DNA of 64,000 nucleotides. Source: Bacillus dicomae (GTDB taxonomy: Bacteria; Bacillota; Bacilli; Bacillales; Bacillaceae_G). Both the position numbers and the translations under genes were made by a program. Under the pieces are notes generated by a model that had not been told where the DNA came from, searched no databases, and was given only the letters and a program-made list of their open reading frames with translations. The DNA is taken from assembly GCF_006494425.1 (NCBI RefSeq), contig NZ_VHIV01000002.1, positions 310,001-374,000 of the forward strand. Reading direction: 5' to 3'. Of this stretch, positions 9,679 to 18,178 are shown one piece after another (within the stretch, counting starts at the first letter, position 1; every line of letters starts with the position of its first letter).

Positions 9679-9715
9679 AAAAGAGGCTTTCTATGAAAGA
9701 AAGCCTCTTTTTTTG
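9679..9715 (+). terminator. brnQ terminator
   Basis: Inverted repeat AAGAGGCTTTC / GAAAGCCTCTT with a T-run. Confidence 0.9.
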
Positions 9716-9921
9716 TAGGAAAAGCCGGATATAGAGAGATTCAGATATTTAAAATTTTATACATAATATAGTTGACAAAAAAATTATGAGTAGGCTAAGA
9801 TTGACTTAGTTGTGGAAATATTGGAAGGAAAGTGAGGGAAAAGGGGTTTCTATAACTATAGTGTTGTTATGGGAAGAGGTGAAAGAAGAGGAGAAGAGAT
9901 AGTTTATTTTTTTTGATTTAC

Positions 9922-9940
9922 ATTGAGAATGATAATCAAT
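9922..9940. promoter_or_regulatory. Fur box 1 upstream of isdC
   Basis: ATTGAGAATGATAATCAAT is a near match to the 19-base Fur consensus (GATAATGATAATCATTATC family). It lies about 230 bases before isdC. The 450-base gap from 9716 to 10166 holds three such boxes and no gene. Confidence 0.8.
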
Positions 9941-10016
9941 AAATGTGTTTTATAATTTTTTCTCAGTTTCTATGCCTTTGTATAAGGAATAGGGTGAGAT
10001 ATTATTTTTAATATTC

Positions 10017-10035
10017 AATGAGAATGATAATCAAT
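10017..10035. promoter_or_regulatory. Fur box 2 upstream of isdC
   Basis: AATGAGAATGATAATCAAT shares the core TGAGAATGATAATCAAT with box 1, and lies 95 bases downstream of it. Confidence 0.8.
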
Positions 10036-10102
10036 AATACTTATGTTACATAAAAGAATGCTAATTAAATAATGGGTAGAAGAGATTATTTTTTTCTTAT
10101 GA

Positions 10103-10121
10103 ATTGAGAATAATTATCATT
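10103..10121. promoter_or_regulatory. Fur box 3 upstream of isdC
   Basis: ATTGAGAATAATTATCATT lies 46 bases before the isdC start, so a bound Fur would probably cover the transcription start or leader. Confidence 0.78.
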
Positions 10122-10166
10122 TTTGGGAAAGTGAAATGAAAGATAACCAAGGAGGAAACAAGAAAA

Positions 10167-10880
10167 ATGAAAAAGGTTTCTGTATTACCCGCTTTTATTA
10201 TAACGTTCGTATGTATGCTAGCTTTTCTTGTAATGCCATACGGGAATGCTTCAGCAAAACTAGCTGATGGTACTTACGATATTAATTACGTAATTCAAAA
10301 AGCGGAAAATGATTCAGCTTCAATGGCAAATGACTATTTTGAAAAGCCGGCAAAATTAATAGTGAAAAACGGTGAGATGAGAGTACAAGTTCCGATGAAT
10401 CATAGTGCTTGGATTACAGAATTTAAAGCACCAGAGAACGGGAATTTTGTTGATGCGAAAGTTGTTAGTAAAGATGAATCGGCAGATAAAAGAACAGTAG
10501 AGTTTAAAGTAGATGATTTATCCAAACCGGCAGCTGTAAAAATTCATGTTGTTGTACCGAATGCAAACTATGACCACCACTACACAATTCGTTTTGCTTT
10601 TGATGCAAATGTAAAAGCTGTAGGTGGCGATAACGGCGTAGCTGCTACAACAAAAAATAATGATCAAGCGAAAACAGATACACAAGTAAAAGAAGAGAAA
10701 ACAAAAGTAGAGAGTAAGGAAACAGCTAAAGAAGTGAACAAAGAAACAAAAAATGAAAATGGAAAAGCTGAAAAAACAGATAACCCAAAAACAGGCGATG
10801 AAGCACGTATTGGATTGTTTGCAGCGTTAATTCTTATTTCAGGTGCTTTCTTAATTCGTAAAGTGAAGTTGAGTAAATAA
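10167..10880 (+). CDS. isdC: Cell-wall-anchored haem-binding NEAT protein IsdC
   Basis: IsdC takes haem from secreted haemophores and passes it through the cell wall. The 237-residue product has a signal peptide (cleavage near NASA-K29) and one NEAT domain (about 30-150) with the haem-contact motif SMANDY and the tyrosine pair in NYDHHYTIRF. A charged spacer follows, then a C-terminal sorting signal: NPKTG at 206-210, a hydrophobic stretch and a basic tail. NPKTG is the sortase B motif, matching srtB at 16948 in the same locus. The start is ATG at 10167 after AAGGAGGAAAC. Three Fur boxes precede it, so iron starvation should induce it. Confidence 0.95.
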   Translation: MKKVSVLPAFIITFVCMLAFLVMPYGNASAKLADGTYDINYVIQKAENDSASMANDYFEKPAKLIVKNGEMRVQVPMNHSAWITEFKAPENGNFVDAKVVSKDESADKRTVEFKVDDLSKPAAVKIHVVVPNANYDHHYTIRFAFDANVKAVGGDNGVAATTKNNDQAKTDTQVKEEKTKVESKETAKEVNKETKNENGKAEKTDNPKTGDEARIGLFAALILISGAFLIRKVKLSK

Positions 10881-10903
10881 ATCTTTTGAAGGGTGATGAA
10901 TAT

Positions 10904-11362
10904 ATGTTTAAACAATTTAAAATGATTATTGCTGTATTTGCTGTTTTATTTACGTTTATCGCAACACTAGGTTTACAAGATGCAAAGGCTGCTACAAAAC
11001 TAGCTGATGGAAAATATAATATTGCTTTTACTGTATGGAAAGGCGATAAAGATGAATCGTCTAGAATGAATAGTTATTTTGAAAGCCCAGCAACATTAAC
11101 AGTTAAAAATGGAAAACAATATGTTTCATTTAAAGTGAAAGATAGTGCTTCTATTAAAAGTTTCCAAGTAGAAAAAGATGGTCAATTTGTAGAAACAACC
11201 GTGTTAAGTGAAAACAAAAAAGATAATACTAGAGTTGTAGAATTTGAAGTTGCTGACTTGTCAAAAAAACTAAATGGCAAGGTGAAAATTAATATTCCAA
11301 TTATTAATTATAATGCTTCATATGATATTCGCTTTGTATTTGATGGGAACAGTATTAAATAA
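10904..11362 (+). CDS. isdX1: Secreted NEAT haemophore IsdX1
   Basis: IsdX1 extracts haem from haemoglobin outside the cell and hands it to other NEAT proteins. The 152-residue product is a signal peptide (about 1-29, ending DAKA) plus one NEAT domain. It has SRMNSYFESPATL for the lip helix and YNASYDIRF carrying the haem-ligand tyrosine pair. There is no sorting signal or membrane anchor, so it should be released. An in-frame TTG at 10886 exists, but ATG at 10904 follows GGGTGATG properly and gives a normal signal peptide. The gap to isdC is 23 bases, so it belongs to the isd operon. Confidence 0.94.
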   Translation: MFKQFKMIIAVFAVLFTFIATLGLQDAKAATKLADGKYNIAFTVWKGDKDESSRMNSYFESPATLTVKNGKQYVSFKVKDSASIKSFQVEKDGQFVETTVLSENKKDNTRVVEFEVADLSKKLNGKVKINIPIINYNASYDIRFVFDGNSIK

Positions 11363-11386
11363 TTTTCAAAAGGGAGAGTCGTTCCA

Positions 11387-14194
11387 TTGAACAGGTATAC
11401 AAAAATTATTGTTGCTATGTTTTTAATGATATTTACATTCGTATCAACATTACAACCACTTGCAGTTCAAGCAGCTACCAAGTTGGCTGACGGTGAATAT
11501 TCAATTGGGTTCAAAGTTTTAAAAGATACATCAGATGAAGAATCGATGATGAATCAATATTCAGTAAACCCCGGGATTTTAAAAGTGAAGGATGGGAAAA
11601 AGAAAGTATCCTTTACATTAACGAATAGTTCATGGATTACGAAGTTTGAAACAGAAAAAGCAGGTAAGCTAGTTGCGACAAATGTAATTAGTGAAGATAA
11701 AGAAAAAGATACAAGAGTAGTAGAATTTGATGTAGAAGATGTAGAGAAGGTATTAAATGCAAAAGTAAAAGTAGATATTGATTTTTTAAATTATCATCAT
11801 GAGTACGACGTTCGTATTGCATTTGATCAAAATAGTATTACACCGATTCATGTGGAACAACCAAATGAAAAAGAGGACCCAGCTAATAAGCCAGATCCAA
11901 ATGAAAAACCGGATCCAAGTCAGAAGCCCGACCAAAAGCCTGACCCAGATCAACAACCAAATTCTAACACAATTAAAGATGGAGAGTACAGCATTCCATT
12001 TAAAGTGTTAAAAAATCAAACAGATGAAGAATCTAAGATGAATACTTACATGGTAAATCCAGGAGTATTAAAAGTAGAAAACGGTAAGAAAAAAGCAATT
12101 GTAACATTAAAAAGTAGCTCATTAATTAAAAATTTCCAAACGGAAAAAGATGGTGCATTTGTTGATGCAAAAGTAGTGAGTGAAAATAAAGAAAAAGATA
12201 CAAGAGTAGTAGAGTTCGAAGTAGCTGATTTATCAAAAAAACTAAATACAAAAGTATTTATTGAGATGGCATCAAGAAATTATAAACAAACGCATGATGT
12301 ACAACTTTTATTTGAACAAGATAAACTTGAACAAATTAAAAATGAAGAGAAACAACCAGAGGTAGAAAAACCAGAAGTAGAAAAACCAGATGACAATAAA
12401 AAACCAGATGCTGAAACAATTAAAGATGGTGAATACAGCATCAATTTTAAAGCGTTAAAAGATCAAACAGACGAAATTTCAATGATGAACACATATACAA
12501 AAAGTCCAGGTTTGCTAAAAGTAAAAGATGGTAAGAAGTATGTATCATTTACGTTAACGAACAGTTCTTGGATTACAAAATTTGAATTTGAGAAAAATGG
12601 TTCGTTTGTTGATGCAAATGTAACAAGTGAAGATAAAAAGGCTGATACACGTGTAGTGGAAGTAGCAGTAGACGATTTATCGAAAAAGTTAAATGCAAAA
12701 GTAAAAGTAGATATCGATTCAATGAATTATCACCATTTCTATGACATTCAATTTGCATTTGATAAAGGTAGCATTAAACCGTTAGACAACCAAGGCGGAA
12801 ATGACAACCAAGGCGGAAACGACAACCAAGGCGGAAACGACAACCAAGGCGGAAACGACAACCAAGGCGGAAACAACAACCAAGGCGGAAACGACAACCA
12901 AGGCGGAAATGACAACCAAGACGGAAACGACAACCAAGGCGGAAACGACAACCAAGGTGGAAACGACAACCAAGGCGGAAACAACAACCAAGGCGGAAAC
13001 AACAACCATGACGATAACAAAACAATTGATCCCAATGCTCTTAAAGACGGTGAATACAGTATCGGTTTTAAAGTGTTAAAGGATAAGACTGAAGAAATTT
13101 CAATGATGAACACATATACAAAAAATCCAGGTGTGTTAAAAGTGAAAGATGGTAAGAAGTATGTATCCTTTACATTAACAAATAGCTCATGGATTACGAA
13201 GTTTGAGTTTGAAAAGAATGGTGCGTTCGTCGATGCGAAAGTATTAGGTACAAATAAAGAGCAAGATACAAGAGTAGTAGAAGTGGAAGTAGCTGATTTA
13301 TCGAAAAAGTTAAATGCAAAAGTGAAAGTGGATATTGATTCAATGAATTATCACCATTTCTATGATATTCAATTTGCATTTGATAAAGGAACTATTAAAT
13401 CTTTAGGTAACCAAGGTGGAGATACTAACCAAGATGGTAATGGTAATCAAGGCGGAAACGACAACCAAGGTGGAAGTAACAACCAAGATGATAACAATAA
13501 TCAAGGTGGAAGCAATAACCAAGATGGAACGAATAATCCAAATGAAAATCCAACAGTTGATCCGAAAAATTTAAAGGATGGTCAGTACGATATTGCTTTT
13601 AAAGTGTTAAAAGATAAGACTGAAGAAATTTCAATGATGAATCAATATGTTGTAAGTCCAGCAAGGTTAACGGTGAAAGATGGTAAGAAGTATATTGCAA
13701 TGACACTAAAAAATAGTGAATGGATTACAAAATTCCAAACGGAAAAGAATGGTAGATTTGCAGATGCAAAAGTAGTAAGTGAAGATAAGGCCACAAATAC
13801 AAGAGTAGTAGAATTTGAAGCTAATGATTTGTTTGCAAAATTAAATGCAAAGGTAAAAGTAGATATCGATTCAATGAACTACCATCACTTCTACGACGTG
13901 CAAATCCAATTTGATACGACGAAGATTGGTGCTGTAGGAACGGTAAAAGAAGAGCCGAAGAATGAACCGAAAAATCCGGTAATTACGCCGAAAGTAGATA
14001 ATGTAAAAACAATTGCTACGCCTGATTTTAACCGAAATGCAGATGGTAAGAAGAAAAATGAAGCTACAAATAATGGTGCGAAAAAAGAAAAAAATTCAAA
14101 AACAGCAGATACAGCACAACTAGGTTTATACATGGTGCTACTGCTTGGATCACTTGCTTTACTAGTTCGTAAATATAGAGCTGGTAGATTGTAA
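11387..14194 (+). CDS. isdX2: Five-NEAT-domain haemophore IsdX2
   Basis: IsdX2 captures haem and haemoglobin at or outside the cell surface. The 935-residue product has a signal peptide (about 1-30) and five NEAT domains near 31-155, 196-315, 345-462, 550-667 and 730-848, joined by low-complexity linkers. Domains 1, 3, 4 and 5 have YxxxY in the haem strand (YHHEY, YHHFY), while domain 2 has YKQTH. The linkers after domains 3 and 4 are Asn/Gln/Gly repeats. The end resembles a sorting signal: NSKTA at 903-907, a hydrophobic stretch and RKYRAGRL. The start is TTG at 11387 after AAGGGAGA. Length varies in the family with repeat number. Confidence 0.92.
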   Translation: MNRYTKIIVAMFLMIFTFVSTLQPLAVQAATKLADGEYSIGFKVLKDTSDEESMMNQYSVNPGILKVKDGKKKVSFTLTNSSWITKFETEKAGKLVATNVISEDKEKDTRVVEFDVEDVEKVLNAKVKVDIDFLNYHHEYDVRIAFDQNSITPIHVEQPNEKEDPANKPDPNEKPDPSQKPDQKPDPDQQPNSNTIKDGEYSIPFKVLKNQTDEESKMNTYMVNPGVLKVENGKKKAIVTLKSSSLIKNFQTEKDGAFVDAKVVSENKEKDTRVVEFEVADLSKKLNTKVFIEMASRNYKQTHDVQLLFEQDKLEQIKNEEKQPEVEKPEVEKPDDNKKPDAETIKDGEYSINFKALKDQTDEISMMNTYTKSPGLLKVKDGKKYVSFTLTNSSWITKFEFEKNGSFVDANVTSEDKKADTRVVEVAVDDLSKKLNAKVKVDIDSMNYHHFYDIQFAFDKGSIKPLDNQGGNDNQGGNDNQGGNDNQGGNDNQGGNNNQGGNDNQGGNDNQDGNDNQGGNDNQGGNDNQGGNNNQGGNNNHDDNKTIDPNALKDGEYSIGFKVLKDKTEEISMMNTYTKNPGVLKVKDGKKYVSFTLTNSSWITKFEFEKNGAFVDAKVLGTNKEQDTRVVEVEVADLSKKLNAKVKVDIDSMNYHHFYDIQFAFDKGTIKSLGNQGGDTNQDGNGNQGGNDNQGGSNNQDDNNNQGGSNNQDGTNNPNENPTVDPKNLKDGQYDIAFKVLKDKTEEISMMNQYVVSPARLTVKDGKKYIAMTLKNSEWITKFQTEKNGRFADAKVVSEDKATNTRVVEFEANDLFAKLNAKVKVDIDSMNYHHFYDVQIQFDTTKIGAVGTVKEEPKNEPKNPVITPKVDNVKTIATPDFNRNADGKKKNEATNNGAKKEKNSKTADTAQLGLYMVLLLGSLALLVRKYRAGRL
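12785..13018 (+). repeat. 18-base tandem repeat coding DNQGGN hexapeptides in isdX2
   Basis: Twelve 18-base units (GACAACCAAGGCGGAAAC and close variants) encode DNQGGN or NNQGGN, with one DNQDGN. A degenerate thirteenth unit (NNHDDN) follows. Units are nearly identical, as expected for recent slippage expansion. It forms the flexible linker between NEAT domains 3 and 4. Confidence 0.95.
13406..13552 (+). repeat. Second, degenerate Asn/Gln/Gly linker repeat in isdX2
   Basis: Encodes variants of NQGGN, NQDGN and NQGGS between NEAT domains 4 and 5. Units are diverged in sequence and codon use, unlike the homogeneous array upstream. Confidence 0.8.
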
Positions 14195-14200
14195 TTTTTG

Positions 14201-14234
14201 AAGTCTTGATGCATGTATGCATGCATCAAGACTT
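14201..14234 (+). other. Perfect 15-bp hairpin between isdX2 and isdE
   Basis: Arms AAGTCTTGATGCATG and CATGCATCAAGACTT around a TATG loop, immediately after isdX2. Only a weak T-tract (GTTTC) follows. It could be a leaky terminator setting lower expression of the transporter genes, or an mRNA-stabilising stem. Confidence 0.75.
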
Positions 14235-14263
14235 GTTTCATATTGTTTGGAAAGGAGTGGTGA

Positions 14264-15145
14264 TTGAGAGTGAAGAAAATCGCAAGTGTGCTAATGGCTA
14301 TCATTCTGTTAATGAGTATAGCTGGATGCTCATCACCAAAGAAAGAAACACTAAAGCAGGTAAAGAGTGAGAGTAAAGAGCGAATTGTTGCAACGACAGT
14401 GGCTGTTACTGAAATTATGGATGCGTTAGAAGTAGATTTAGTCGGCGTTCCAACAAGTTCTAAAACTTTACCGAAGCGATATAAAGGTTTACCTGAAGTT
14501 GGGAATCCAATGAGTCCAGATATGGAAAAGGTAAAGTCATTAAAGCCTTCAGAAGTGTTATCTGTGACAACACTTGAATATGAATTAAAGCCAGTTTTTG
14601 ATGGTGTGGGTATGAAAGCAAACTTTTTAGATTTAACGAGTTTAAAAAAAATGCAAAGTTCTATTAGCGATTTAGGTAAGAAATATGGACGCGAAAAGCA
14701 GGCTGAAGAAGTTGTAACTAAGTTAGATAAAAAAGTCGCTAGCATTCGAAAAGAAGTAAAAGGAAAGAAAGAACCGACAGTACTTATTTTATTAGGTGTG
14801 CCTGGAAGTTATTTAGTAGCAACAGAGCATTCTTATATTGGAGATTTAGTGAAACAACTAGGTGGTAAAAATATTGTGCAAGGTGAAAAAGTAGAATATT
14901 TAGCTTCTAATACAGAGTATTTAAAGAAAGCTGATCCAGATATTATTTTACGAGCAGCTCATGGTATGCCTGATGAAGTTGTAAAAATGTTTGATAAAGA
15001 ATTTAAAACAAATGATATTTGGAAACACTTTGCTGCGGTTAAAAATAACCGTGTTTACGATTTAGAAGAGCGTTTATTTGGAACGACAGGAAATTTAGCA
15101 GCAATCGAAGCGTTAGATGAATTGAAAAAAATGATGTATCCGTGA
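14264..15145 (+). CDS. isdE: Haem ABC transporter substrate-binding lipoprotein IsdE
   Basis: IsdE is the membrane-anchored receptor that takes haem from NEAT proteins and gives it to the permease. The 293-residue product has a lipoprotein signal with lipobox SIAGC (Cys near residue 22). A periplasmic-binding-protein fold of the FecB/BtuF type follows (ERIVATTVAVTEIMDALEVDLVGVPTS, then KPSEVLSVTTLEYEL) with the long connecting helix typical of metal and haem receptors. The start is TTG at 14264 after AAAGGAGTGG. GTG at 14270 is possible. isdF follows after 27 bases. Confidence 0.9.
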   Translation: MRVKKIASVLMAIILLMSIAGCSSPKKETLKQVKSESKERIVATTVAVTEIMDALEVDLVGVPTSSKTLPKRYKGLPEVGNPMSPDMEKVKSLKPSEVLSVTTLEYELKPVFDGVGMKANFLDLTSLKKMQSSISDLGKKYGREKQAEEVVTKLDKKVASIRKEVKGKKEPTVLILLGVPGSYLVATEHSYIGDLVKQLGGKNIVQGEKVEYLASNTEYLKKADPDIILRAAHGMPDEVVKMFDKEFKTNDIWKHFAAVKNNRVYDLEERLFGTTGNLAAIEALDELKKMMYP

Positions 15146-15172
15146 TGCATTTTAATATAAAGGAAGAGTAGA

Positions 15173-16156
15173 ATGAATAAAAAAACTTGGAGTTTCTTCA
15201 TTGTTACTGTATTACTTATTGTTATGACATCATTGTCAGCGATGAAAGGGAGTTTAGAAATAGGGATAGTAGACCTTGTACAAGGGATATTTACAGGGGC
15301 TAATGAAGATGTGGAAGTAATTAAAGATTTGCGTTTTCCTCGTATTATTATTGCGCTGTTTACTGGGGCGGCTCTTGCTGTTTCTGGTGTGCTTTTTCAA
15401 GCTGTTATGAAAAACCCACTCGCTGATGCTGGAGTGATCGGTATATCTTCAGGAGCAAGTTTTATGACACTTGTTATTATTACGTTATTCCCGCAATTCT
15501 TTTTCTGGACACCCGTATTTGCCTTTTTAGGTGGGGCGTTTGCATGTTATCTCGTTTATGCATTTTCATGGAAGTCAGGGTTAAGTCCACTTCGTATTAT
15601 TTTAGTTGGTATAGCTATTAATGCGATGTTCACTGGATTAAATGAATCGTTCATTACGATTTGTGGATATTTCATTAAGAGTATTAAGCAAACGACGACT
15701 TCTAATATAACGATGAAGACGTGGGGCGATGTAGAAATAATGGTTACGTATGGAACAATTGGTCTTGTTCTTGCTCTGTTCGTAGGAGCTTGGTGTAACT
15801 TATTATCGCTACAAGATAAGACTGCGAAAAACTTAGGCTTGCACGTGACGAGAGTTCGTCTTATTATTTCTGCCATTGCAGTACTCTTAGCGGCAGTATC
15901 AACAGCGATTGCAGGTGTTATTGCTTTTGTAGGATTACTCGTTCCACACATTTCAAGACAACTAGTCGGTTCAGATCATAAAGTACTAATCCCATTTTCT
16001 GCTCTTGCCGGAGCGTTATTAATTTTGACGGCGGATACGATTGGAAGGTTAATTGTGCCGCCTAACGAAATTCCAGCAGCGACGATTATGGCAGTTATTG
16101 GTGGCCCATTCTTAATATTCTTGCTTAGAAAGAGTGATAAAGTTCATGGAAATTAA
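15173..16156 (+). CDS. isdF: Haem ABC transporter permease IsdF (FecCD family)
   Basis: The 327-residue membrane protein forms the haem channel of the importer. It has about nine or ten helices and the FecCD signatures LRFPRIIIALFTGAALAVSGVLFQ near the N-terminus, NPLADAGVIGISSGA, and the C-terminal VGLLVPHISRQLVG loop that contacts the ATPase. The start is ATG at 15173 after AAGGAAGAG. Its 3' end overlaps the ATPase gene by 11 bases, so translation is coupled. Confidence 0.93.
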   Translation: MNKKTWSFFIVTVLLIVMTSLSAMKGSLEIGIVDLVQGIFTGANEDVEVIKDLRFPRIIIALFTGAALAVSGVLFQAVMKNPLADAGVIGISSGASFMTLVIITLFPQFFFWTPVFAFLGGAFACYLVYAFSWKSGLSPLRIILVGIAINAMFTGLNESFITICGYFIKSIKQTTTSNITMKTWGDVEIMVTYGTIGLVLALFVGAWCNLLSLQDKTAKNLGLHVTRVRLIISAIAVLLAAVSTAIAGVIAFVGLLVPHISRQLVGSDHKVLIPFSALAGALLILTADTIGRLIVPPNEIPAATIMAVIGGPFLIFLLRKSDKVHGN

Positions 16157-16916
16157 AAATGTAACCTTTTCGTATGATAATGTAACGGATCGATTAAAGT
16201 CGGTTAGTAGTGAAATAGAAATTGGTAAAATTACAACAATTATTGGTCCAAATGGTTGCGGGAAATCGACATTACTGGGCGTGATGTCAAGAAATCATGA
16301 TCCTCGTAGCGGAGAGGTCATACTGGATGGGAAGGCGATTAGCCGATATAAACCGAAAGAGTTTGCTAGAAAGTTAGCCGTTGTCCATCAACAAAATGAA
16401 GCACCGGCAGATATGACGGTAGAGAAATTAACAAGTTTTGGTCGTATGCCTCATAAAAATATTTTTTCCGCGCAAACGGATGAAGATAGAGAAGCAATAG
16501 AAAGGGCTTTAGCATGTACGAATTTATTAAGTAAACGTGATAAAGAAATTCATGCTTTATCTGGTGGAGAAAGACAACGTGTTTGGATTGCCATGACGTT
16601 AGCTCAGAAAACACCAATGCTCTTCTTAGATGAACCGACAACCTATTTAGATATTTATTATCAACTTGAAATATTAGAGCTAGTAAAAGAGTTAAATGAA
16701 GTACATGGATTGACGATCGTCATGGTATTACACGATATTAATCAGGCAATTCGCTATAGTGATCACATCATTGTTATGAAAGATGGTGAGATTGTTACGA
16801 AAGGTAAGCCAAATGATGTTGTGACAGAAAGTATGATAAAGACGATATACGGTGTAGATGTCGTTGTAAAGCAAGATGAAGATACAGGGTTGTATATGGT
16901 CCCAATGGGTATTTAA
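16146..16916 (+). CDS. Haem ABC transporter ATP-binding protein
   Basis: A cytoplasmic ATPase of the FecE/FhuC type that powers haem import with IsdE and IsdF. The 256-residue product has Walker A GPNGCGKST, signature ALSGGERQRVWIAM, Walker B TPMLFLDEPTTYLD and the switch histidine in VMVLHDINQA. An in-frame GTG lies at 16134, but ATG at 16146 is eight bases after AAAGAGTGA and gives the usual MEIKNVTFSYD beginning. srtB follows after about 30 bases. Confidence 0.92.
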   Translation: MEIKNVTFSYDNVTDRLKSVSSEIEIGKITTIIGPNGCGKSTLLGVMSRNHDPRSGEVILDGKAISRYKPKEFARKLAVVHQQNEAPADMTVEKLTSFGRMPHKNIFSAQTDEDREAIERALACTNLLSKRDKEIHALSGGERQRVWIAMTLAQKTPMLFLDEPTTYLDIYYQLEILELVKELNEVHGLTIVMVLHDINQAIRYSDHIIVMKDGEIVTKGKPNDVVTESMIKTIYGVDVVVKQDEDTGLYMVPMGI

Positions 16917-16947
16917 ATATGCGAACAATCCGTTTTGAGGTGATAAT

Positions 16948-17709
16948 TTGAGTAGTAAAAAAGAACGGAAGAAGAATTCTTTTTTTCAACGAATACTTAC
17001 AGTTGTTTTTTTAGGTACCTTTTTCTATTCAGTATATGAATTAGGTGATATTTTCATGGATTACTATGAAAATCGTAAAGTAATGGCCGAAGCACAAAAT
17101 ATTTATGAAAAAAGTCCGATGGAAGAGCAATCACAAGACGGGGAAGTACGTAAACAGTTCAAGGCTCTGCAGCAAATTAACCAAGAGATAGTTGGATGGG
17201 TTACGATGGATGATACACAAATTAATTATCCAATCGTTCAAGCGAAAGACAATGATTACTATTTATTTCGTAATTATAAAGGTGAAGATATGAGAGCAGG
17301 AAGCATCTTTATGGACTATCGTAATGATGTGAAATCTCAAAATCGAAATACTATTTTATATGGTCATCGTATGAAAGATGGTTCTATGTTTGGAAGTTTA
17401 AAGAAAATGTTAGATGAAGAGTTCTTCAGGTCGCATCGTAAATTATATTACGATACATTATTTGAAGGATATGATCTTGAAGTGTTCTCGGTGTATACAA
17501 CAACAACTGATTTTTATTACATTGAAACGGATTTTAGTAGTGATACGGAATACACATCATTTTTGGAGAAAATTCAAGAAAAATCGCTGTACAAAACGGA
17601 TACAAAATTGACAGCAAGTGATCAAATTGTAACACTTTCGACGTGTGACTATGCACTCGATCCGGAAGCAGGAAGGTTAGTCGTACATGCGAAACTAGTA
17701 AAAAGATAG
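16948..17709 (+). CDS. srtB: Class B sortase
   Basis: Sortase B cleaves the sorting signal of IsdC (NPKTG, encoded at the head of this operon) and links it to peptidoglycan. The 253-residue product has an N-terminal membrane anchor (about 12-32). The sortase core has catalytic histidine in LYGHRM, cysteine in TLSTCDY and the arginine in AGRLVVHAKLV, plus the extra N-terminal helices of class B. The start is TTG at 16948 after GAGGTGAT. It ends the isd operon at a strong terminator. Confidence 0.95.
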   Translation: MSSKKERKKNSFFQRILTVVFLGTFFYSVYELGDIFMDYYENRKVMAEAQNIYEKSPMEEQSQDGEVRKQFKALQQINQEIVGWVTMDDTQINYPIVQAKDNDYYLFRNYKGEDMRAGSIFMDYRNDVKSQNRNTILYGHRMKDGSMFGSLKKMLDEEFFRSHRKLYYDTLFEGYDLEVFSVYTTTTDFYYIETDFSSDTEYTSFLEKIQEKSLYKTDTKLTASDQIVTLSTCDYALDPEAGRLVVHAKLVKR

Positions 17710-17716
17710 TAAATAA

Positions 17717-17766
17717 AAAAGTATAGAATATGAGAAGTGGTAACGCTTTTCATATTCTATACTTTA
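17717..17766. terminator. Bidirectional terminator between srtB and isdG
   Basis: Long inverted repeat AAGTATAGAATATGA / TCATATTCTATACTT between the convergent genes, with an A-run on one side and a T-rich end on the other. Confidence 0.88.
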
Positions 17767-17780
17767 AAAAAGAAATATGT

Positions 17781-18104
17781 TTACTGTGCTGCAGCCATTG
17801 GCATACGTACAACTTCAACATTGTAGTAAGTGATTTTATTATCAAGAATATAATCTGGCATCCCGCCTTGATGTGAGTGAGCATCTTTAAATGCTGAGCT
17901 CTTCGTCCAACCTTGGAAATCTTCTTTTGCATTCCAACGTGTGCTAATTGTTACTTCATCATAATCAACTGTATTTTGCGTTAAAAGAACTTCTAACCCT
18001 AAAAAGCCTGGCATCGTTTCGACTTGACCTACTTTATTAAAACGTTCAATTAATTTATGTCCGTTTCCCTTTGTAATTTTAGCTGTATTTGTAACAATAA
18101 TCAT
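17781..18104 (-). CDS. isdG: Haem-degrading monooxygenase IsdG
   Basis: IsdG opens the haem ring in the cytoplasm and frees iron, the last step of the Isd pathway. The 107-residue product is an antibiotic-biosynthesis-monooxygenase fold. The catalytic triad known for IsdG is present: Asn6 (IIVTNTAKI), Trp66 (FQGWTKS) and His76 (KDAHSH). The start is ATG at 18104 behind GGAGGAAT. It is convergent to the isd operon and has its own near-perfect Fur box at 18160-18178, so it should be co-induced by iron starvation. Confidence 0.94.
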   Translation of the reverse strand: MIIVTNTAKITKGNGHKLIERFNKVGQVETMPGFLGLEVLLTQNTVDYDEVTISTRWNAKEDFQGWTKSSAFKDAHSHQGGMPDYILDNKITYYNVEVVRMPMAAAQ

Positions 18105-18159
18105 GTTTATTCCTCCTATATATATTGCCTTTATTTTTGAGAATTCATATACATTAAAT

Positions 18160-18178
18160 GATAATGAAAATCATTATC
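18160..18178. promoter_or_regulatory. Fur box of isdG
   Basis: GATAATGAAAATCATTATC differs from the 19-base Fur consensus at one position. It lies about 55 bases before the isdG start on the minus strand. Confidence 0.9.

Noticed and set aside
12785-13018. Tandem 18-base repeats as a possible CRISPR array
   Set aside because: Units are contiguous without unique spacers and stay in frame within a coding gene.
12748-13113. Minus-strand frames of up to 121 residues over the isdX2 repeat
   Set aside because: They arise because the 18-base unit has no stop in several frames. They have no ribosome site and low-complexity products (for example repeated FPPWLS).
13891-14745. 284-residue minus-strand frame across the isdX2 end and isdE start
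   Set aside because: It opposes two well-supported genes, covers a hairpin, has no family motif and no ribosome site.
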